64,000 bases of DNA from Methanosarcina siciliae T4/M (lineage in GTDB: Archaea > Halobacteriota > Methanosarcinia > Methanosarcinales > Methanosarcinaceae): the NCBI RefSeq assembly GCF_000970085.1, contig NZ_CP009506.1, positions 186,001 through 250,000 of the forward strand, given 5' to 3'. Both the position numbers and the translations under genes were made by a program. Each line of letters opens with the position of its first letter. The stretch's first letter is position 1. Positions 44,865 through 53,477 of this stretch are shown here, piece after piece. The notes under the pieces were generated by a model. That model was not told where the DNA came from. It ran no database searches and saw nothing but the letters and a program-made list of their open reading frames with translations.

Positions 44865-46853
44865 TTAAACGAACATTGTAAAAACTATGTAAGTAATTAT
44901 CATCATACTGACGCTGTACTTCAGGCCCATATACACCGAACCCTGCCCCATCTTCCCGGCAATGAGCCCGGAAGTAAAGGCCTGGACAAGGGCTGAATGG
45001 TACATAAGCATCGTATACTCCTCTACGTTGAAGTAACCGTTTCCGATCCCTCCGTATCCCATCCCCTGAGAAGAGTTTTTAAATGAGGCACTTTCGGGGA
45101 AAAAGTACACTACCAGTATATAAACTATGAAAAGGAAGACAAAGAAAGTAACGTAGATGGTGACGACGTAGACGACTATTTCTGAAGAACGTTCTTCTTT
45201 TAACCTTTCTTCGCTCTTGACCTGTTCTGAGGTAATGGAGAGCACATTTTTAATGTCACTTGTGGATTCGTTTGCTTTTATGAGAGTATGGAGAATCCGG
45301 CTGGATGTTGCTGTCCTTATGTTATTTTCCAGTTTCATCAGGGCTCTTGAAGTTGAAGTTCCCCATGAGAGGTCTTCATTCAGCTTTTTTAGTTCTTTGC
45401 TGAGGATTCCCATCTTGGATTCTGCCATTATTTTTAGGGAATTCGAGAGCAAGATCCCTGAATCGTTCATGCTTGAGAGGTTTCTCAACAGGTCAGGCAT
45501 TCTTTCATCGATCTTTCGCATCCTCCATGCCCTGATTTCGTAAAATATGATAAAGGGGATGAGTGCGATTACGATGAAGATGACCAGGTAATCGTCAATA
45601 GAGCTGATCAACTGGACGCTGCTGTCACTGATGTGTGCAAAATTAGGGTTCCAGTGGTAACTAAAATTAATACTGTCTTTAAGAGTTTTCGGAAGATGGG
45701 TAAGATAGTAAAGCCCGAGAGGAACCCCAAAAAAGAAGGTGTACCTGGGTTCGTTACGGATAGTTTTGTACGGGTTCAAAACAAGGTTCTTGATATTGTA
45801 AAGCTGCCTGTAAAGCTTTAACCTTTTGTCTCTCTTTTCCTCCTCTTCTTCACTGAGTTCAGAGCTGAGTTCCGGGATATCGTAAAGGTTTATGGGATAC
45901 CCGGGAACACTGCCCTTTTCCGGACTCATGGAGAGTTCTCCCACTGTATCGAGAAGTACGATAAAGAGCAGGGTTGCAAGGGGTATTATGACATAAATCA
46001 GCATGTAAAGGATCTGGACTGAGGCCTGCCTGAAAAATTGCAGCACTACGAGGGTCGTCATTATGAATAACGGGCCTGCAACAAGCACGGTCACATAGAC
46101 TTCTGCAAGGACGTCCAGTCTCTTTAACAGGTTGCGGTTTGCAAGCTCTGCCATTTCCTGATACTGCTCTGATTTATTCTTTATGTAATCGGTTATGGCT
46201 TCCCCGCTTGAAACGAGGATCAGGCCGTCAACAAAATCTTTGAACCGCTCAGAAGGGGTGCGTTCCTTTGCTTCTTTAAGGGCCGTTATAAAGTCCTTTC
46301 CCAGGTAGTCCATGTCCCGCACAATATAGGAGATTTCTTCCGCGCTTGTGCCAAAGATATGGGTATAACTGCTCAGGGACCTGAAAACATCATATATTGA
46401 CATGCCTCCATTGGTAAGGGCATACATGTATGTTACCGCCGGCAGCATGGACTTATCTATACAGGCATGTCGGATATCTGCCTGGAGATAAGGGTAGATG
46501 TATATCATCCCAAAGACGATAAGAAAACTTATAACGAATACCAAAAGGGCGACTAATATCACAAGCAAGTAAAGGTATTCTTCTGCAAAGCCTGCTCTTG
46601 TGGAATCCACAAAAAGGTTGAGGCGAGAGAGTGGGTCTCCTAAAGTTTTCAGTCCCAGCCATAACCCGAAGATCCCTCCTATTATACCTGCGAAGAGCGA
46701 GTACATGAAGGCTGAAGCCAGGTACTGGTCCACTGACATTGGAATATGGGAGTGTCGTATCCTTACTTTGAGCTCCTGGAAACTTTCTTTATTTTTATAA
46801 AAAAAGTCTCCGAAAATCCTGTATGCCAGTTCGTCCGCTGAAGTGTAAGTCAT
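44865..46853 (-). CDS. type II/IV secretion system F-domain membrane platform (ArlJ/TadC-like)
   Basis: A 662-residue polytopic protein with two T2SSF domains. The first covers about 110-330 with helices near 50, 95 and 270 (YVTVLVAGPLFIMTTLVVLQF), the second about 430-620 (MPDLLRNLSSMNDSGILLSNSL, then a helix VVYVVTIYVTFFVFLFIVYI); a last helix pair ends the protein. Such proteins anchor pilus or archaellum assembly and are moved by the adjacent ATPase. GAGGGGAGC stands before the ATG, 24 bases after the ATPase gene stop, so the two form an operon. Confidence 0.9.
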   Translation of the reverse strand: MTYTSADELAYRIFGDFFYKNKESFQELKVRIRHSHIPMSVDQYLASAFMYSLFAGIIGGIFGLWLGLKTLGDPLSRLNLFVDSTRAGFAEEYLYLLVILVALLVFVISFLIVFGMIYIYPYLQADIRHACIDKSMLPAVTYMYALTNGGMSIYDVFRSLSSYTHIFGTSAEEISYIVRDMDYLGKDFITALKEAKERTPSERFKDFVDGLILVSSGEAITDYIKNKSEQYQEMAELANRNLLKRLDVLAEVYVTVLVAGPLFIMTTLVVLQFFRQASVQILYMLIYVIIPLATLLFIVLLDTVGELSMSPEKGSVPGYPINLYDIPELSSELSEEEEEKRDKRLKLYRQLYNIKNLVLNPYKTIRNEPRYTFFFGVPLGLYYLTHLPKTLKDSINFSYHWNPNFAHISDSSVQLISSIDDYLVIFIVIALIPFIIFYEIRAWRMRKIDERMPDLLRNLSSMNDSGILLSNSLKIMAESKMGILSKELKKLNEDLSWGTSTSRALMKLENNIRTATSSRILHTLIKANESTSDIKNVLSITSEQVKSEERLKEERSSEIVVYVVTIYVTFFVFLFIVYILVVYFFPESASFKNSSQGMGYGGIGNGYFNVEEYTMLMYHSALVQAFTSGLIAGKMGQGSVYMGLKYSVSMMIITYIVFTMFV

Positions 46854-46877
46854 GCTCCCCTCTTAAGCAATCATATC

Positions 46878-48539
46878 CTATATCATACTGCGCAGGGTAT
46901 CGTTTTCTATAGCTTCCAGAACCATCTTCGGATAACTCTGATATGTCTGCACAACAAGAGATACCTGGATGTAGCTCCTCATATTTTTCTCATAGAGGTA
47001 AGTGAGGATCTTTCTCCGGTTCTCTATCTCACTTCTTAACTGGCCTGTATCCCATCCTCTGACATGCATGATCTCCTGCATGAGATATGAATCCCCAACT
47101 TTCAGGAAACTGTCTTCGGAAGGTTCCCAGTTGAAAAGCTCATTTATGCCCAGGTCTCCTGTTTCAGGGTCAACGTTAATGACTTCTACAAGGCTACTTG
47201 TCCTCCTTACCCTTTTTTCTTCGATGTACACCTGTTCCTGGATACATAGTACGTCAAGCGACTGGAGCATAAGCTGAGGTACATTTATGGGTTCGTGGGT
47301 AAGCCTGTTTATAACTGTCCGCACATCTCCTGCGTGCATTGTTGAGCTTGTTGCATGCCCTGTTGACATTGCCTGGAAAAGCGTAAGAGCTTCACTGCCT
47401 CTGACTTCACCTACAATGATGAAATCCGGGCGCTGTCTCAGGGCCGCTTTTAAAAGGTCAAACATGGAAACTTCCCCTGTAGCTTCCGAGGCAAAGCTTT
47501 CCCTTGCAATACCCGGGACCCAGTTGTTGTGATAGAGCAAGAGTTCCCTTGTATCTTCTATGGAAACTATCTTGGCTGTGGAAGGCATGAAAAGGGAAGT
47601 GGCGTTAAGCATTGAGGTTTTTCCTGAAGCCGTCCCCCCTGCAAAAAGCATATTGTAACCGTTTTCAATGACCATCCATAAGTATACCAGCATTTCCATA
47701 TCACATGTCTTAAAGCCGAGCAGGTCGATGGGTGTTATCGGATCTTTTCTAAACTTGCGGATAGTAAACGAACTGCCGCGAGGGGTGATTTCCCTCCCTA
47801 ACATAGCCTGAAGCCTTGACCCGTCCTGGATTGTTGCATCAACGATTGGATGGCTGACAGATATATGCTTGTTATTCATCTGGCACATCTTGATTACGAG
47901 GGAGTCGAGTTCTTCTTCTTCAAAAAAAATATTACTTTCAATGTTGAGATACCTCGTATGGTAAATATAGAGCGGAATTCCGACACCATCGCATGATACG
48001 TCTTCAATATAAGGATCATAAAAAAGAGGATTGATTTTTTCGTAGCCGAGCATGTTCCTTCTGAGGTAATACGTTATCCTGTGGATGGCTGAGGAAGAAA
48101 CTTCAGCTTTGTAACGTTCGAGAAGTAAAAGAGTTTTGTCTACAAGGAGCGCGTCTTTTTCTATTTTAGATGTTGTAGGGTTCAAAATCAGGATGTCCTG
48201 AAAATCCTCATAAATTCTTTCAAGTACTTCTTTCTCAAATTTTGTGAGGGCAGGTTCAATAAGCTTGTAGTACCTTGTTCTACGGTCTTCGAGGATTGAT
48301 ACAAGGGCATAAGGCTCCTGGAGCCAGTACCTTTCTATTTCCTTCATTCCTCCGGGTACTTCAAACTCTACAAGCGGTCCGTCTTCTTCCGGGTCGTATG
48401 CCGGCATACTTCTCAAAGGCTTGTCAAAATAACTCTTAGCCCTTTTCAGTATATCTGAGATGGAGTTACTATCGCCTGTTTTTCCGAATAACCCCGAAAT
48501 AAAACTTTTCTTTTCCGAGATTTCTGTCACTTCATCCAT
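46878..48539 (-). CDS. type II/IV secretion ATPase (ArlI/TadA-like)
   Basis: A 553-residue hexameric-type ATPase that would power pilin assembly. It has Walker A LFAGGTASGKTSML, the Asp box VSIEDTRELLLYH, Walker B PDFIIVGEVRGSEAL and the His box QAMSTGHATSSTMHAG. The N-terminal 100 residues include a low-complexity start and the N-domain EIERYWLQEPYALVSI found in archaeal members. The start is ATG 48539 with GGTGA six bases before it; an upstream start at 48584 lacks such a site. The 326 bases upstream hold only the end of a KaiC-like remnant. Confidence 0.92.
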   Translation of the reverse strand: MDEVTEISEKKSFISGLFGKTGDSNSISDILKRAKSYFDKPLRSMPAYDPEEDGPLVEFEVPGGMKEIERYWLQEPYALVSILEDRRTRYYKLIEPALTKFEKEVLERIYEDFQDILILNPTTSKIEKDALLVDKTLLLLERYKAEVSSSAIHRITYYLRRNMLGYEKINPLFYDPYIEDVSCDGVGIPLYIYHTRYLNIESNIFFEEEELDSLVIKMCQMNNKHISVSHPIVDATIQDGSRLQAMLGREITPRGSSFTIRKFRKDPITPIDLLGFKTCDMEMLVYLWMVIENGYNMLFAGGTASGKTSMLNATSLFMPSTAKIVSIEDTRELLLYHNNWVPGIARESFASEATGEVSMFDLLKAALRQRPDFIIVGEVRGSEALTLFQAMSTGHATSSTMHAGDVRTVINRLTHEPINVPQLMLQSLDVLCIQEQVYIEEKRVRRTSSLVEVINVDPETGDLGINELFNWEPSEDSFLKVGDSYLMQEIMHVRGWDTGQLRSEIENRRKILTYLYEKNMRSYIQVSLVVQTYQSYPKMVLEAIENDTLRSMI

Positions 48540-48865
48540 ACTCTCACCTTCAGATTTCTCCTTAAGCTGTATAGGGCCAAACATATTATAAAATATTCCT
48601 ATGATGTGTCCATATCTTTATGGATTTTGAAATTAAGTTATCTCTCATAAAAAACAGTTAATCTTTCTTTCAAGCATTTTTCACTTAATTAGATTATTTT
48701 TAGCTAAATTTTATTATATTGTAAATGCTCATTTTTCTTCTAAAGAAGTCTGGTTTTAATTTAAATGAAGTTTTTGGAGACAGTTTTAATAATTCCTATG
48801 CTGTCATCGCTGTTCTTAGAGCCATTATTAGCGCCCGTAAATAATTCAAATTTGTTCTCAAAACC

Positions 48866-49180
48866 CTATATGCCTTTTATCCCCGAAGGAGTAAATTCAA
48901 AGAAGAGCGTTTCGCTAGAAATCGCCATCCTCCTCATTTTTGTAACCGTAAGCAAATGTAACATTTTTTCGTTTGCGGCATCTTCCTCGCGTTTCAACCC
49001 TATTTTTCCGAATACGAGATAATCTGCAAAACCCCGGTACTGGTGGTGGTCACGGTCGTCCATAAGAAAAAGTGAAGTGTAACCATACCTTGCCAGGATA
49101 CTGTAAATATCATCAAATTTGTTGAGGACTTCACCCACTACACAAGTTCGGGCAGCTTTCAGGACTAAGGATACATGCAA
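48866..49180 (-). pseudogene. C-terminal remnant of a KaiC/ArlH-like RecA-fold ATPase
   Basis: About 104 codons encode the end of a RecA-superfamily protein: DIYSILARYGYTSLFLMDDR, FADYLVFGKIGLKR and MLHLLTVTKMRRMAI, then FFEFTPSGIKG, the usual closing pattern of KaiC/ArlH proteins. No Walker A region is present; a TGA lies just upstream, and only about 100 bases separate it from the next gene. The stop is TAG (48866-48868), after which the frame is open for another 33 codons to a TAA at 48761. Location upstream of the ArlI-like ATPase suggests a lost ArlH-like partner. Confidence 0.5.
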
Positions 49181-49282
49181 TTTCGGGTACAGAGCAGTTC
49201 AGGATATGGATAATTACGGGATACTTTCAGAATACATGTATTTCTATAATACAGGTATTTCCGGGGTCTACAATATAATTTT

Positions 49283-50464
49283 TCAGAACACCAGGGCTTT
49301 GAGCGAGTTGACGGCATTTACAAGTATATCTACTTCTTCTTCGGTGTTATAGAGTGCAAAAGATGCCCTGGCAGTGCTTTCCACTTCCAGGAAGCGGGTA
49401 ACAGGAATTGCACAGTGGTGCCCGCTTCGGATGCAAATTTTCTTTGTCTGGTCGAGGATCAGGGCAACATCATGAGCATGCAGTCCTTTCACATTAAATG
49501 GTACGGTTCCTGCCCGGTTTTCAGGCCCGTAAACCTCTACATGTTCGAGTTCGGAGAGTCTCTTTGCAGCTTCCCGGGAGAGTTTCGCTTCGTGCTTTTC
49601 AATCTCGGAAACTCCTATTTTTTCCACATACTCTACTGCTCTCCCAAGCCCTATGACCCCCGGGATGTTCGGAGTCCCGGCTTCAAAACAGGCAGGGGAC
49701 GGTTCAAGCATGTATGTAAGTCCGCTGACGTCCGAAACCGTTCCCCCTCCTACTGAGGCGCTTTCAAGCACCTCTGGATGTCTGATGTAGAGTATACCGG
49801 TACCCTGCGGACCGAGCAGCCCTTTGTGTCCGGCAGTTGCAAAAAAATCACATCCGAGCGTTTTCAGATCCACTGGAATATGGCCTGCAGACTGAGCGCC
49901 GTCGATCAGGACTTTAACTTCGTTTCTGTGGGCAAGTTTCGTAATCCTTATGACATCCTGGACAGAGCCGAAAACGTTTGAGATATGCGTTACAGCAATG
50001 AGTTTTGTCCTGTCAGTGAGGGCATTTTCTATCACCTGGGGATCAATTATGCCTCTACGGTCCGGGCTTACAACCGTTACATTTACTCCTTTCTTCTGCA
50101 GGCGCAGCCAGGGAAGGAGGTTTGAATGGTGCTCGAGCATGGTTGTAACAATGTGGTCACCTGCTTCCCAGGGGTAACTGTTTGCAACAAGGTTGATCCC
50201 TTCGGTCGTATTTTTCGTAAACACGGTCTTCGAAGGCTCTGCATTCAGGAAATGGGCAACAGTTTCCCGCGCATCTTCATAGCGGTTTGTTGTTTCCCTT
50301 GCAAGGCGGTGTGCTCCTCTCCCGTGGTTGCCAGCATATTTATAAAAATATTCTACCATGGCTTCAACAGCCGGAATCGGGGTCTGGGTGGTTGCCGTGC
50401 TGTCGAGATACACGACTTTTTTTAGAACAGGAAAATCTTCACGGACCGCATATACATCATACAT
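49283..50464 (-). CDS. cysteine desulfurase, SufS-like
   Basis: A 393-residue PLP-dependent enzyme that takes sulfur from cysteine. The start YLDSTATTQTPIPAVEAM, the PLP lysine in FFATAGHKGLLGPQGTG and the persulfide cysteine in ICIRSGHHCAIPV (about residue 352) follow the group II (SufS/CsdA) pattern. It could feed Fe-S cluster assembly or tRNA thiolation, but no suf/isc genes are adjacent. A tiny gene with a strong ribosome-binding site lies 42 bases upstream on the same strand. Confidence 0.92.
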   Translation of the reverse strand: MYDVYAVREDFPVLKKVVYLDSTATTQTPIPAVEAMVEYFYKYAGNHGRGAHRLARETTNRYEDARETVAHFLNAEPSKTVFTKNTTEGINLVANSYPWEAGDHIVTTMLEHHSNLLPWLRLQKKGVNVTVVSPDRRGIIDPQVIENALTDRTKLIAVTHISNVFGSVQDVIRITKLAHRNEVKVLIDGAQSAGHIPVDLKTLGCDFFATAGHKGLLGPQGTGILYIRHPEVLESASVGGGTVSDVSGLTYMLEPSPACFEAGTPNIPGVIGLGRAVEYVEKIGVSEIEKHEAKLSREAAKRLSELEHVEVYGPENRAGTVPFNVKGLHAHDVALILDQTKKICIRSGHHCAIPVTRFLEVESTARASFALYNTEEEVDILVNAVNSLKALVF

Positions 50465-50506
50465 GCTTCCCTTCTAGGAATGAGATCTAAAAAAAGCTTA
50501 TGCAGG

Positions 50507-50665
50507 TTATTTACCCTGCACACCGCCAATCATAAAGCGGTAAAGGTCTAATTCATCTGAGTCGAGGCTGTCTGTACAGCCTTTTACAACTGTGTGGTAG
50601 CCGTTTTTACGGGTTTTGTATTTATATTCACTTCTTTTTCTTTCTTCGTGATTCAGCTCACTCAT
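50507..50665 (-). CDS. 52-residue protein upstream of the cysteine desulfurase
   Basis: An ATG at 50665 is preceded by a perfect AGGAGG (50673-50678). It begins MSELNHEERKRSEYKYKTRK, continues NGYHTVVKGCTDSLDSDELD and ends FMIGGVQGK before TAA. The product is charged, with one cysteine, and no family is known to me. The frame remains open upstream of this ATG for 57 more codons to a TAG at 50837-50839 and beyond to an ATG at 50893. So this may be either a free-standing small protein or the end of a 128-residue protein read through UAG. Confidence 0.5.
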   Translation of the reverse strand: MSELNHEERKRSEYKYKTRKNGYHTVVKGCTDSLDSDELDLYRFMIGGVQGK

Positions 50666-51039
50666 AAGTTTTCCTCCTGTCTCTTCAATGCTTGCGCTTA
50701 TTTCAGGGCTGGAATTTCGTTCTTTCCGGATGCAAGCCTCCAGATTAAGGTAAATCTTCCAGTATTCCAGAATAATAAATTCCTCCAGAATGGATTTTAG
50801 TTCCGCGCTTCTGAATGTCAGCCCTTTAAATGCAGGCTAGGATTCCAGTCCTCCCGGTTCCCGGCCCGCTACAGCGCAGCGAGTGTCGTTCATATCCACA
50901 ACAAAATATTAATTGTATTTCGCAATATATATCCATTCCGGATTTTTTTTTAAATTGCCTTAAAATTTTTTGAATCATTCGAATTTTTGGTTGGGTGCCC
51001 TATCAGTTCTTTTGTATTCAGATCTTGCGAATATTAAGC
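50666..51039. other. spacer with a GC-rich segment and TATA box upstream of the small protein gene
   Basis: A GC-rich stretch at about 50845-50890 stands out in an AT-rich spacer and can form small stem-loops such as CCGG-GAA-CCGG. On the minus strand a TATATAT element lies near 50930-50937, about 40 bases before the ATG at 50893. No other gene is supported. Confidence 0.4.
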
Positions 51040-51594
51040 CTAAGCTCTTTTTTTTATTTCCAAGATTTCCATGAGCCCTGAGAGATGCGCAGGTATAGCT
51101 CCTATTGCAGTGCATGTCTCAAGGGAAAGTCCTTTAGAGGTGATATCAAGCTGGTATTTCCCTCTCTCAAATAGTTCTTTTGGAAGTCCTTTGTGCCCGA
51201 GACCCACAAGAAATAGAAATGAACGGTTGCGTAACGCTTCTTCGGCAATTTCCGCAGGCAAAACTTTCCTTTTTGGGTCTGGCTTTGAAGTGGTAATAAC
51301 GACATCTCCGAATTGAGAAGGAAAGCCTTTCTTTGGAAGGTCGGCAACTGAAAGGTGGCTTTTTTCGTAAAGAGTCCTGAGATAACTTCCCGATTCTCCG
51401 ATGGTGGTCTTCTCCATTACAAAAGAGACCAGCTCTTCGGCGGTCATTTTGAACGGGAAGTCGTAAAGGGCAAGATGGAACCCGAAAGCGTGGCAGATTG
51501 GAGCGGCCCTGGCAATTGCACGGTAATGCGCATCGAGAACTTTGATCTTGTCGTAAGTATTAACTATTCCGAGAGTGAGCATAAGCTTCTTCAT
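51040..51594 (-). CDS. DUF531 family protein
   Basis: A 184-residue protein of the archaeal DUF531 family, marked by LTLGIVNTYDKIKVLDAHYR, HAFGFHLALYDFPF and, near the end, LFLVGLGHKGLPKELFERGK with a glycine-rich turn. The G-L-G-x-K-G-L-P sequence hints at a SPOUT-like knot, but the activity is unknown. It ends in TAG with TAA two codons later. Confidence 0.85.
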   Translation of the reverse strand: MKKLMLTLGIVNTYDKIKVLDAHYRAIARAAPICHAFGFHLALYDFPFKMTAEELVSFVMEKTTIGESGSYLRTLYEKSHLSVADLPKKGFPSQFGDVVITTSKPDPKRKVLPAEIAEEALRNRSFLFLVGLGHKGLPKELFERGKYQLDITSKGLSLETCTAIGAIPAHLSGLMEILEIKKRA

Positions 51595-51662
51595 ATGTTT
51601 TTTTGTAATATAATGTTTCGTTAGTTTCTTTCAGGTTTGTTCTCAAAAATTCTTCTTTTTTT

Positions 51663-51738
51663 CAGGGCTTCTTCCTTTTCTCAGGACTTCTTCCTTTTCT
51701 CAGGACTTCTTCCTTTTCTCAGGACTTCTTCCTTTTCC
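51663..51738. repeat. four tandem copies of a 19-bp unit
   Basis: CAGGACTTCTTCCTTTTCT repeats at 51663, 51682, 51701 and 51720; the first copy differs by one base and the last by its final base. The array ends 12 bases before the stop of the GNAT gene, in the spacer upstream of the DUF531 gene. Confidence 0.9.
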
Positions 51739-51750
51739 CAGAAACTCTTT

Positions 51751-52212
51751 TCAGGAAACTCGAAAATACTTCATGGAATGCTGGGCACACTTTCCAAAAT
51801 GCTCGCAATTCCTGCAATCTTCCCAGAGAAGTAATTTTTCAGCGTCTTCCATTTTTATAAAACCAAGTTTTTCAAAAAAACTCGGAGCAGTTGTCCGTAC
51901 ATATAATTCATGTGCAGGGTCTCCGGGGGCCTGCGGAAAATCCACAGTATTAATTAGGTACTCCATAAGCCTCGTTCCGATTCCTTTTCCCCTAAGGTTT
52001 GGATGCACGGCAATGGAGTGGAGCTCCATAACGGTCTTCTCTCCTGATCGGTTCCTGATGAGGGCAGCACACCCGACTACCTTTCCTTCATTTTCAGCCA
52101 TCACAAAGTCCTCGGGCTTGAGTCCTTCTATGTCCAGAAAATAAGTGGAAAGGAGTTTCTGGATTGCAGGCAGGTCTTTTTTTTCAGCTTTTCGGATTAC
52201 GATTTCTATCAT
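51751..52212 (-). CDS. GNAT N-acetyltransferase with a C-terminal cysteine cluster
   Basis: A 153-residue GCN5-related acetyltransferase. The acetyl-CoA loop is VHPNLRGKGIGTRLMEY (about 75-91), after the strand VMELHSIAV, and the late SFFEKLGFIK is usual for the fold. An extra C-terminal tail holds CRNCEHFGKC, a three-cysteine group that could bind metal; it also resembles tails of ArgA-like GNATs in methanogens, but the substrate is unknown. Confidence 0.87.
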   Translation of the reverse strand: MIEIVIRKAEKKDLPAIQKLLSTYFLDIEGLKPEDFVMAENEGKVVGCAALIRNRSGEKTVMELHSIAVHPNLRGKGIGTRLMEYLINTVDFPQAPGDPAHELYVRTTAPSFFEKLGFIKMEDAEKLLLWEDCRNCEHFGKCAQHSMKYFRVS

Positions 52213-52292
52213 ATTTTTTCAGCAGCAGCTTTTTTAAGGTCGATCACGCTCATCCCGGAAGTCTGGTTATTCGATATTTTATTCCTTTTAGC

Positions 52293-53156
52293 TTATTCCC
52301 TTTCTGCTTCTTCTTCCTCTTTTTTCTCTTCTGTTTTCTCAGTTATTTTCCGCAGGTGGGGCTCGTCCATACTCCCGGAACGGAAACCTTCAAGGTCGAG
52401 GGTTACAAAGTCAAAGCCGAGGCTTTTAAGGTGTCTGGATATTTTTTCTTTTTTGCGGATTGCGTCTTCAAATTCATCCTCGGAAACTTCTATTCTGGCA
52501 AGATTTGAATGCATCCTTACCCTGAATTGCGTAAAACCCAGAGCTAAAAGATAGTCTTCGGCTTTTTCTATTCTCTCGAGAGTTTCATGGGTGATAGGCT
52601 GCCCATAAGCAATACGGGTTGCAAGGCAGGCTGCTGAAGGCCTGCTTGCTGCTGAAAGGGCACGGTTTGAGGCAATTTCCCTAATCTCTTCTTTTGTAAC
52701 ATTGAACTCTACAAACGGGGAAAATATCTTCTCTCCGGCTTCCTTGATTGCTCTGTATCCTGGACGGTTTTCCCCTTTTATTTCCGAAGCATTTGTCCCT
52801 TCAAGCACGACATTGTATCCGGCTTTCTCAGCGAACTCTACCAGGGTTTCAATAAGGGCTTTTTTGCAGAAATAGCACCTGTTAATCGTATTTGAGGAAA
52901 AATAGGGCACACTGGTCAGGGAGAACGGGAGGACCTTATGCTGAATCCCGATTTCACAGGCTGTCTGGGCAGCGGTTTCAAGCTGCTTCCTGGGAAACAG
53001 CGGAGAATCTATAGTTACGGCCAGGGCTTTTTCCCCCAGTTCCTCAAAAGCAAGTGCAGCAAGGGTAGAACTGTCCACTCCTCCTGAAAACGCAATGACT
53101 GCACTTTCTCTGGCTTTTATAGCCTCCTTTATCATCCCGATCTTTGCGGTATCCAT
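52293..53156 (-). CDS. larE: ATP-dependent sacrificial sulfur transferase LarE
   Basis: LarE adds sulfur to the nickel-pincer nucleotide precursor. The PP-loop SGGVDSS lies at 24-30. Cysteines at 94 and 97 (RCYFCKK) and at 177 (SAACLATR) match the three-cysteine group thought to bind a [4Fe-4S] cluster and work catalytically, unlike the single-cysteine type that gives up its own sulfur. The C-terminus ends in a poly-Glu/Lys tail. No larB or larC is adjacent. There is no ribosome-binding site, and a TATA box lies 28 bases before the ATG, so the message may be leaderless. Confidence 0.88.
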   Translation of the reverse strand: MDTAKIGMIKEAIKARESAVIAFSGGVDSSTLAALAFEELGEKALAVTIDSPLFPRKQLETAAQTACEIGIQHKVLPFSLTSVPYFSSNTINRCYFCKKALIETLVEFAEKAGYNVVLEGTNASEIKGENRPGYRAIKEAGEKIFSPFVEFNVTKEEIREIASNRALSAASRPSAACLATRIAYGQPITHETLERIEKAEDYLLALGFTQFRVRMHSNLARIEVSEDEFEDAIRKKEKISRHLKSLGFDFVTLDLEGFRSGSMDEPHLRKITEKTEEKKEEEEAERE

Positions 53157-53173
53157 TAATTACGAGTTTCGGC

Positions 53174-53190
53174 TAATAAGATATATGTAT
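53174..53190 (-). promoter_or_regulatory. TATA box of larE
   Basis: ACATATATCTTATTA on the minus strand is centred about 28 bases before the larE ATG. The 321-base spacer to the mutase gene otherwise carries only promoters. Confidence 0.45.
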
Positions 53191-53432
53191 TTTCCATTCC
53201 TATAGTCAGAAGGTTCCTTACAGCAGCCATAATAAAGGGATATATGGGTGTACTCTAATCGGGGCTGGTCAGGATTTTTCCTACCGTATAGACTCTCGAA
53301 ACAACATCATTCCAGACACTACTTTAATTAATATACTTTAATCTCTCATGCTTTAATCTCCCTGTACCGAAGCTTTATCTTCCTATCAGGGTTCTGGTTT
53401 CAGGAATAAATCTAATTAGAACCTAATTTCCC

Positions 53433-53447
53433 TATAATAGTATAATT
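53433..53447 (+). promoter_or_regulatory. TATA region of the phosphohexomutase gene
   Basis: TATAATAGTATAAT lies about 35 bases before the ATG at 53478, allowing a short leader with GGAGAT as ribosome-binding site. Confidence 0.45.
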
Positions 53448-53477
53448 TTGATGCAAATGATGAGATGGAGATCTTAG

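Noticed and set aside
46878..46880. TAG stop of the ArlI-like ATPase as pyrrolysine
   Set aside because: TAA follows after four codons.
36418..49180. Archaellum (arl/fla) operon
   Set aside because: No archaellin with typical features and no arlC-G; ArlH-like remnant is truncated. A pilus is the better fit.
50845..50890. GC-rich segment as a stable RNA gene
   Set aside because: Only small stem-loops can be drawn, and no known RNA family is recognised; kept as part of the pyrrolysine candidate region.
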